Below, in pieces: positions 56,076 to 64,000 of a DNA stretch of 64,000 bases. The notes under the pieces are model-generated. The model saw only the letters and a list, made by a program, of their open reading frames with translations. It ran no database searches and was not told the DNA's origin. This stretch comes from Cristatella mucedo (Eukaryota > Bryozoa > Phylactolaemata > Cristatellidae), in the NCBI GenBank assembly GCA_009760855.2, contig WPIO01000248.1, positions 45,001 through 109,000 of the forward strand, in the 5' to 3' direction. The translations under genes were made by a program, and so were the position numbers. Positions within the stretch are counted from its first letter, which is position 1, and every line of letters starts with the position of its first letter.

Positions 56076-57424
56076 ATATTTTTATTAGGTACACCGATTG
56101 GTACGCTCGGCCAACAATTCGGACGCATCAATTAGTACAGATAGTTAGACTGCCGTTGCTGCAGAGCGACGGTAGCGAGTGAGCTGTATTTCTCAGCAGT
56201 AAGGGCAAACTGAGACAACGCGCCCAGTATCCGTATGCCTTGGCATCGTGCCATCAGTCCGTCTCCATCGTCTGACCAAGTGCCCCACCGTAACTGTCCG
56301 GCGACTTCGCATTATTTCGTTAGCCGGGTGACGGACGTGCACGGAGGAGAGTAGTGAGCCGGATTTTTCATGGAAGAACTTGAGCAGGGTGAGTTAACAA
56401 ATCTTGCGAGTATACCATTTTCCTCACCGCTGCCAGCTTTGATTAAGAGTATCCCGAATTAAAGTTTCCTCCACCCCGAATCTGCGGGCAGTGTGACTAG
56501 ACTCGGGGTAAATGTCGCTAAGGTTTTTACTTTGTTAACCCACGCGCATTGAATGGCAGAGGCAGTGATTTTTTGAGATTTGCAATCGGCGGATCGCTGT
56601 CCTAACAACACGGCGTGAAGTTTGTCGCCCGAACTTGTGAATGATAACTGGCCGGGAACTTTAGGTAGCGGCCCACTGCACGATATAAATGACCATTGTA
56701 TTATAATAGTTATTTCGCAGTGACGTGAAATAGTGAAGATTAACCCGAAACACGGTTTTCAATAATGCGGCATCAAAATCACTGCTGCGCGACCCCAATT
56801 CCGAAAATGGCAGCTGTGTGGGCGTAGCATCGACATCATGATGCCCCGCCCTAATCTGACAGGGCCAGAGTGCATAACGCACGTGCAGCCGGGTCCTCAC
56901 GTCTGATTGGATGGAGGCACGGGTGAATGGCCACTCGGTCAGGTGATCTTCTCCCGCCACCGGCATTCTTGCTCAGCTCTTCCAGCTGTGAGCGGACTTG
57001 TCGCCCGGCTCCGGCTAGCACGCGTGCAGTGCTCGCACAGAGAAAAGCCTCGCGAATTCAATTACATCTTGCCGAGAGGTCGGAGGCTTCATTTGCTATC
57101 GTTGCATGCTGCACCGCATGCACGCTCGTGAACCTTCTAGGGCTTAGCTGACGACGACCCCTACAAACTATTGGCGGCCCGATCGCTGCTGATTGCTCCC
57201 CGAGCGAGCGGCTCGTGCTCTCATAGCTACAGGAAGCCAGACTCCGGTGCAGGCGAACAGCGACCTACGTAAAGCTCACCGCAAAAAGATGTTATCCAAA
57301 AAAATTCCATTGATGTCAGCGAAATCCAGGTGTGGCTCTCAAATTGAGCTGTCGCATTAAAGCAGCGATAGAGGAAATTTAGTAACACATAAACTATTTG
57401 GATCTACTACCTAGTCACTTTTCT
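56076..57424. other. Unassigned GC-rich sequence
   Basis: About 1.35 kb with no exon pair. Overlapping open frames near 56907-57151 are probably chance in GC-rich DNA. Confidence 0.35.
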
Positions 57425-58105
57425 TCCATGAATAATATTAACACACTCAATGAAGCGCCCTCAGAGACCTCCATCTCTTTCTAGGCACTTTAATTTCGCT
57501 CAAAGGGAAACGCAATTGAATGGTGAGTAAAATCATGCTTGAAAAACAAACGAAATGAATAATATGGTTAGGGGTGATATGCGCATGGTCAGCATGCAAG
57601 TGTGGTTAGTGGCAGCATGCACAATGTCAGCACGCATAAGCACATGAAGGACGAATCACAAGGACCCAGTAAATGCTGTCCTAAATATGTGTGTTTTTAA
57701 GTTCGTTTTAAATGCGGTCAAGTCAGAGGATGTTGTGATGCATGTCGGAAGTCAGCTCCAGGCTTTGGGAGCATAAGATCTAACTGCACGGTTTCCAAAG
57801 AATTAGTGGTTTTACGAGGAATTAGTAAACTGTTAGAGTCCTAAAAGCGGATGATACGATGCTTGGCCTGGGGGAGAAGTAGATCTAATATGTAGGCTAT
57901 AGCCAAAGAATGAAGGGACCTACAAGTGAGTGACAAAACCTTCAAGTCGATCTGTTGCTTGACTGGTATTCAGTACCGGTCGGCACAAAGTGATGTGGCC
58001 ACGGCAGCGCTCACGACAGACAAGCGTAGCTGCAGAGTTTTGCACCAGCTGTAAGCGCCTACCCAGTGCACAAGCCAGTATGCCTGTACAGAAAGCGGAC
58101 ATAGT
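57425..58105 (-). mobile_element. LINE family B, decayed 3' half
   Basis: Decayed hairpin tail at about 57455, UTR, then C-terminal coding on the minus strand (RRLQLVQNSAATLVCRERCR). It ends near 58102. Confidence 0.85.
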
Positions 58106-60328
58106 TTAATTTGAACGGATGCACATATCTACCAAGAAATGATTAATTATTAAAGTGTTCAGCCCTTCACGTTAGCTTGGTCGTAATTTTGGTGTGAAAA
58201 TGAACTTGCGAATAACAGTCTTGGCGTCACACAAAAATTCGTGCCTACCTACATTTACTCGTGTCAATGACGTTTGTGCCTCATATTTATTTTTGCTTAT
58301 TGTGAGCGGGCAAATTTGTAAAGGCTTTTTAAAAATCTTTTAGCAGATGACAGAGTGTCCGAATATTCACTTGCTTTATGAGGAAACTTACAACAGCTGA
58401 ACTACCGTGGCAGAAATCTAAATAAAACACAAAGACTATGAAAGTGCTTTGCCAGCAACATTATTATATTTACGGTGCAATAAAAAGCAAAGAAGTCACA
58501 TTTGAAATAGGATATATTGGTAATTAGAATTCTACTGCGGTCAAAAGCGAACGAAAAATCTTAACGTTTAGTAAGAAGAGCTCAATACGAAGAGAGTGCA
58601 GATAGCTTGGAGAAACCTTGCAGATATCGTCTGCTAGTGCTTAATTCAAAATCTTTTCAGTCCCTATAGTGAGCCTGCCAGAAGAAATATCTTGAGTTTC
58701 TTTTAATGCATAATTTATTTGCATATGTCGGATTTCCATTCGGTTACCGAACTCAGAGCGAGCTACTGAAGTTTCTTTTAGTGCTAAGACTCGATCTTAT
58801 AGCGAACGAATCAGGCCTATGGGAAAAGCAACCACTCTGTTCAGCCCAGAGCCAGTAACAGGCGTCGACATCGCGTGCTTTAAGCAATGTTAAATACTAA
58901 AAACCGTTAACCGGGATTGAGCCCTCTGAGCCATCGCATTAACCCTTTAGCATCTTCTGGCGAAGCAGCCAAGTCAGCAGCTGTGGGGCAGCGACGCCAA
59001 CACGTCGGCTACTTCTTACCCAGTGCGATGCTAAGAGGCGATTTACTACCACGTGAAGGACGCGTGGTCATGCTAAGGAGTGCGGTTTGGTTGCTCTGTA
59101 TGACTTTCTTGCGACATGATGAGAGAGACGAGTGACGTAAGGCTGCGACTGTGTGTGCCAGATGCAGAAAAGCATACGTTCAGTGCGGTTCTCTCGCATC
59201 GGAGCTGAAAACTGATAGCAGACGATTTCGCGTTGCAGAAGATTGCGTTGCAGAGAATTACGATGCATAGAAAAAAATTAGGCGGAGTTGTTTTCTTCGT
59301 AGGAACGCCTTTTCTTCCAAGCCACGTTTGGGGTAGTTTTGCTGCCGCGTTGCCTGCACCACTAGGTCAATGCAATAGCGTCGATGCATTTGGCTCGCGG
59401 ACTGGTGGAAAAGCGAACCGCGGCTGTCTCCCGATTCTTGAGCCCTTTCCGCACTGGAAGACACAACGGATGTGGCATGTGCATAGCCGTTCTCAACGGT
59501 CTCGACCGACTCCCGAGAGGGCGCCAGAGCCAACCAACCATCTTCCCAGTCGCTGTCGAAAGCGTGTCGTCCGTTTCGTCTTAGAGCCCGCCCTCCTAGA
59601 CACTGAGATTGCATTTGTCAGCCAAAGAAGCGGTCACCGCGAGCGGAGGAGCAGACGCTATGCCGACGGCAAGCACTGGGATGCTACCGCAATTCAAGCG
59701 ATTGGCAGCAGCAAACGCAAGCGCTCCGACTACATTTTCGTGCCAGACGCAAGCACTTCTTGCGTTATTTTGGCGGCTTTAGGTCTCGTGGAGTCTCACT
59801 GAAAAACGCACGTAGACGTAAGTGGTTAAGAGACTCCTAACGTTATTCCTCTCAATGCGTACCGATATACGATCTTGATGAATCATCGGAGTTAGCAGCA
59901 GGCACAATCCACAGCACTAGACTAACCGTAGCAGAAGGAGAGACGTTAGGGTTTAATTATTACACTCAACAGGTAGCAACAAATGCAGAATCCGGCACAA
60001 GGACAGCATCTCTGGCCCAGGCAACATCCCAGATGTCACAAATTGCCGGTAAATCGCACAGCCCGCCAGGGCAACCGGGGTTGCTGCCCTCAAGGCCCAA
60101 ATTTGCTCACGGCTCTGGCTGAGGCTGATGGGACGTGTAGTAAGCACTGTGCCAGCTGGCGGCCGACCGCGACCTGCGGTCTGCTGCGTTGTGCTCCGGA
60201 GCTGCAGGCCATTGTGCAGAGTCACATACGCTCGGGTGGACTGCGTGCATCCGTTTCGCGTGACGGCGGCCTAAAGAAGGTCGAACCGCACGAAACACGG
60301 CGGCAGAAGCAACTGCTTGACTGAAGCA
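58106..60328. other. Unassigned; GC-rich from about 58960
   Basis: A plus frame of 189 codons (59233-59802) is the longest here, but it is Arg/Pro/Ser-rich with no domain or splice context. A minus frame overlaps it. No gene is supported. Confidence 0.35.
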
Positions 60329-60530
60329 AGGCCGTGCATTTAGTTCGTATGCTCCCACAGCCTGGAACTCCCTCCCGACCTGCGTCAGAACATCCCCCCG
60401 ACCTGACCACATTTAAAAGGAACCTACAAACACACCTATTTAGGACAGCATTTAGTGGGTCCCTGTGATTCGTCCTTGATGTGCTTATGCGTGCTGACAC
60501 TTTGCATGCTGCCACTAACCACATTCGCAT
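60329..60530 (+). mobile_element. LINE family B, end of ORF2, cut in the 3' UTR
   Basis: Well-preserved segment (gttcgtatgctcccacagcc; ttaggacagcatttagtggg) that stops at about 60530 after accacattcgcatt. Its hairpin tail is missing, and a GC-rich block follows directly. Confidence 0.85.
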
Positions 60531-60850
60531 TCGGGTGGTTGAGCCAAACCGACTTTGACGTCAGCATGCGGCCCACCACAGAGGCACTCAGGTATCTGTG
60601 GTGAGTCAGTCAGCCCCAGCTCGTATATGTACCCGCTGGGGGAATAAAGACGGGAGTCTCGTTCACCTCTCACGTGTGCCTGCTCGTGTCTTCGTGTCTC
60701 CGTGAGAATCCACTAGTGCTGCAGCCGCCGGAGACATAGTAACATTAACACCGGCTCTATAGTGGCTGGTGTTACCTGAGGAATTCGATTTAGTACCTGA
60801 GTGCCCATCGTTACCTGAGGAGTTCGATCCTTCCACCATCGGGGGGGGGG
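60531..60850 (+). other. Possible LTR end and leader
   Basis: Contains AATAAA at about 60643, then a C/T-rich segment and TAGTAACATTAACA near 60740. Two direct repeats follow: gttacctgaggaattcga (about 60770) and gttacctgaggagttcga (about 60809). This layout suits an LTR 3' end plus leader, but no retroelement coding follows. A G-run is at 60841-60850. Confidence 0.3.
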
Positions 60851-61118
60851 CTGCTAACGTGCACTATTCGCCGTAGCATGAAGGGCGGCGCTTGAAAGCA
60901 CTGCATCAGTCGGCCTACCGTAGCTGCCTCATTGAGTGGACCTGTGGGGACTAGTGCGATGCGAGAAAGATTAATGGGGCTCCCGAAAGAGAGTTGTGGT
61001 GGTGACGACGAAGGCTGCATTTCGAGAATGCAGATGCAAGCAAGCGAGCATACATGTGGATGCAGTAGCCATCCTGAGAGCAGCTCTAGAGCACCAGGAA
61101 AGAAACGTGGATGCTGGA
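60851..61118. other. Unassigned sequence
   Basis: Short unassigned stretch before the hexamer array. Confidence 0.4.
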
Positions 61119-61490
61119 GAGAGATAGAGATCGATAGAGAGATAGAGCTAAAGATAGAGATAGAGATAGAGATAGAAAGATAGAGATATATATATATATA
61201 TATATATAGATATAGATATAGAGATAGAGATAGAGATAGAGATAGAGATAGAGATAGAGATAGAGATAGAGATAGAGATAGAGATAGAGATAGAGATAGA
61301 GATAGAGATAGAGATAGAGATAGAGATAGAGATAGAGATAGAGATAGAGATAGAGATAGAGATAGAGATAGAGATAGAGATAGAGATAGAGATAGAGATA
61401 GAGATAGAGATAGAGATAGAGATAGAGACAGACAGACAGACAGAGAGAGCGAAAGAGAGAGAGACAGAGGGAGGGAGGGAGGGAGGGATA
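61119..61490. repeat. (GATAGA)n array with AT and GA flanks
   Basis: A near-perfect hexamer GATAGA array spans about 61211-61426. It is preceded by GATA/AT-rich variants (with TATATA at 61186-61208) and followed by GACA, GAGA and GGGA runs. All long frames across it are artefacts of the repeat. Confidence 0.97.
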
Positions 61491-61770
61491 GTGTCCACAC
61501 AGCCGGCGGACGAGCAGAAAATAATTCGCTGCGGGCAACAGGAACCAGGCTGACACGTTGCAATTAAATCCAGCTTAGTTAGCTGATTCTGCTCGACTGC
61601 CGTGCCTAACGAGCTTTTCCACAGCCTGCCCACTGAGCCGGCGGAGTGGTGTGAGTCCGGCTGGAGTGGAGTGACATTGCGGGCTGAGAAAGCCTGAGAA
61701 GCAAGAAGTGTGGAGGTCGTCTGCCTTTTGTCAATGGGCGGTGTCAAAGCCAGCTCTGGCTACCTCGATA
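61491..61770. other. Unassigned sequence
   Basis: Short stretch between two microsatellites. Nothing is recognised. Confidence 0.4.
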
Positions 61771-61773
61771 AGG

Positions 61774-61851
<78 letters not shown>
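61771..61851. repeat. Compound (AT)n(GT)n microsatellite
   Basis: About 20 bases of AT followed by about 60 bases of GT. Confidence 0.97.
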
Positions 61852-61853
<2 letters not shown>

Positions 61854-62606
61854 TCACGTCAATTTATTACGTGCAGGTACTCGGGCCGATCGGCATTACC
61901 TAGCAACGGCGTCGACCACTCTTCAGTCACCATTTGACGTCAAACCCAACAGCCGAGTTACCGGGTTTGATTCAGCACCTCACTGACAGAGGAATCGTTA
62001 CTACCCAGAATTGTCATAGCCTATCCCTTACAAGGTCTTTTTGAAACCCTCGATGCCTATCTCAATTAAAAACGTCCTCGTTAATTGGTATCGGTCGCAG
62101 GCTGTTCGCAAGACGGCGGTCCTAGTGGTAGGCTATCGTTTGGTACTATTGATCCCAGGGCAATAATCAAGAAACTTCTATCGAGTGTATGCGTCGCGGG
62201 AACTGCACTGAGATGGTTAACAAGTAATCTCAGTTGGGAAGGGTGAGTTGGAGCTCAGAACAGATGTCAACGAGCGACAAAAACACTACGACTCATCAAT
62301 CTACTGGGTATAAGCCGTATCTATGTTTTATTCACACATTTCACAGTGTCTGCTATCGTTAAGCGAAATATAGTTGTTCTTTTCTATGGAAAAGACAACC
62401 AATCGCTTTCCAGATTGCATTATAATAAATAAGCTATCTCTCTAGTTCTGTCTATCTCTCCTTTTTTACTGAAGGTTCAGGAGACATTAGCACATGACCT
62501 CACGGACAATAATAGGCTCTCTGGGTCAAACACTCGAGAAAATTCTCTGCAGCGAATTAAATTAAAATTAAATACCAGCTGATTTAACAGCCTGATTTTG
62601 TATAGC
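61852..62606. other. Unassigned sequence
   Basis: About 750 bases with nothing recognised. Confidence 0.4.
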
Positions 62607-62712
62607 GACAGAAGAGCCTTGACGGCTGTCACTGCCGCTTGCAGTGGAAATAAAGAATCACCCACCACAAGATTTGAACCCCAACCGCCTTACCCAGTGA
62701 GCCATTACGGCT
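62607..62712 (-). mobile_element. SINE1, minus strand
   Basis: Minus strand reads AGCCGTAATGGCTCACTGGG, then a decayed B box (GGTTCAAATCT), then CCACTGCAAGCGGCAGTGAC, matching the copy at 15906. Confidence 0.75.
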
Positions 62713-64000
62713 TAGCAATGTATGCTACCATCCATTGGTATTACTAAAGTTTTGCTCATCTCATGCATGCAGATCTCATTAGGCCTAACTTGTCTGCCGT
62801 CGTCCTTAGCATCTAAAACCATCTTCAATTCTCAGTACCTCTAGATCTTGGACAACACTTCGGTCCAACCGAAAATTCTCTTCGCGCCAGCTGCTCAATT
62901 CCCTTTCAAGCTGTCGTCTTTAGTAGAATCCCACAAAATGACTGAGCTGACATGCGCAATAGGGCTGCACCTTAAACTATATGCAATGTGGGCCCTGGCC
63001 AGACAGCCTGTGGTTTACCACACACATTAAGAATGATGTAACGCCGAAGGCTCGGCGGAGTAAGCTTGACCTGCCGCTTACCTAGCGGCGTAGCCTATCG
63101 CCTAATGCCGTTCGGTGCGCGCCTACGCGCAATAAGCTGGCCGCCACGAAACGAGTGTTTCTGGCGCTGACCTGCTTACCGTTACTAAAGGGGGTCGTGA
63201 GTCCGCGGCGTGAATTGGAAAGCGAGACACACAAATTGGGGATTTTACCGAGCTTTATTCGCCAGCGCACAAAGTCGCTGCGCGTCTAGCTCAGTTTTAT
63301 CTCCACACTCCTCGCACGCTCTCAACAGCACCAACACTCTTGCGGAGGGAACACTTCTCCACACTGAGCCCAAACCAGAGCCTAAACCCCTAACCGGAGA
63401 ACTAGAACTCGGTTCCCACCAGTGCGGCAGGAATACTCCACACACGCCAACTACGTCTAGCTCGCGCCGGCAAATCCCTATGCCGAGACCACGTGCTAGC
63501 GCGCACACACAAAACACAAAAGAAACACAAAATGCCAGCTCGGGCGCGATACGACCGTATTCGGTGGAGTCCACCGAATCCTCCTAGCGCTGTCTCGTCC
63601 TGTTCCGTCAATCGCCGGCGAACAGCCCGCCCTCCTCCCTCGCTTTCAGAGAAACGAGTCCAACGGTGGAGCCGGACTAAAGACAGAAGACCACAGACAA
63701 AAGACACGAGGCCCAGAGCGAGCGTCGCTCGACTCTTAAATACTTAGCTGAGACAATGGGGCAAGAGCTTAGTGGTATTGAGCCCGACACCAGGGCCCAT
63801 TACGGTAAGGAATTAATACCGGCACTAGGCGGAATGTCCCCTCTGTCCGGCTTGAATGGCGAATGGGTTCCAGACGATTCTTCCTTGGAAACAGGGAAGG
63901 CGGGGGTTGACAGGCCAGCCAACATCTATCAGCAGCTTCTGCGGGTATTGGACCAATTCTAAAGGCCGAATCGCCGCCGCTCGTGTCAGAGCTTCCTGGC
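62713..64000. other. Unassigned; GC-rich from 63030, possible LTR remnant
   Basis: A minus-strand AATAAA at about 63255 and a following CCCCCTTTAGTAACG segment recall an LTR 3' end. A plus frame at 63756-63962 (NIYQQLLRVLDQF end) has no family match. The edge of the window prevents a decision. Confidence 0.3.

Noticed and set aside
59233-59802. 189-codon plus-strand frame
   Set aside because: It is in a GC-rich stretch where chance frames are long. It has Arg/Pro/Ser bias, an overlapping antisense frame and no domain.
60811-61747. Long minus-strand frames rich in Ser-Leu, Tyr-Leu and Ser-Ile
   Set aside because: They are translations of the (GATAGA)n array and its flanks in three frames, not proteins.

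Overview
This window is eukaryotic, almost certainly metazoan, nuclear DNA. It has GT-AG exons with short introns, tRNA-derived SINEs, long dinucleotide microsatellites, and many 5'-truncated non-LTR retrotransposons whose reverse transcriptases read like the L2/CR1 group (F-Y-A-D-D box followed by TQLYL). There are no bacterial operons, ribosome-binding sites or CRISPR arrays. I cannot place the species; an invertebrate seems likeliest.

The left 13 kb holds the only recognisable host gene, a Tudor-domain (TDRD-like) protein on the + strand. Its middle exons occur twice. Copy A (1-2477) starts outside the window and breaks inside an exon against a LINE remnant. Copy B (6066-8537) continues into further phase-matched exons (8512-8573, 9259-9380) and perhaps on to 10440 or 13197. 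The copies are identical over the right 1.16 kb. In the left half they differ by one base change, a 14-base deletion and several T-run indels. One indel shifts a Tudor exon frame in copy B, so either copy could be a pseudogene or the consensus could be faulty.

From about 12 kb to 61 kb the window is mostly a retrotransposon graveyard. There are two L2-like LINE families. Family A ends in a small hairpin plus a (TAATG)n-type repeat. Family B ends in a hairpin plus (ATT)n. Most copies are 5'-truncated, frameshifted or rearranged. Particularly informative are a family A element nested in a family B element with a 6-bp target duplication (32938-35068), a 549-bp LTR-like insertion in a family A copy (43794-44343), and a family B copy with an inverted 5' part (12268-12474).

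Two tRNA-derived SINE families are scattered through the region. SINE2 carries a 3' hairpin matching that of LINE family B, which suggests it is mobilised by B's machinery.

Isolated splice-bounded exons of unknown genes lie at 29208-29439 (-), 31171-31278 (+) and 20806-21129 (+). From 52 kb to 64 kb there are GC-rich blocks with possible LTR fragments but no gene I can name. The window also carries a 27-bp perfect hairpin, a 136-bp (AT)n tract beside a fold-back repeat, and a (GATAGA)n array.
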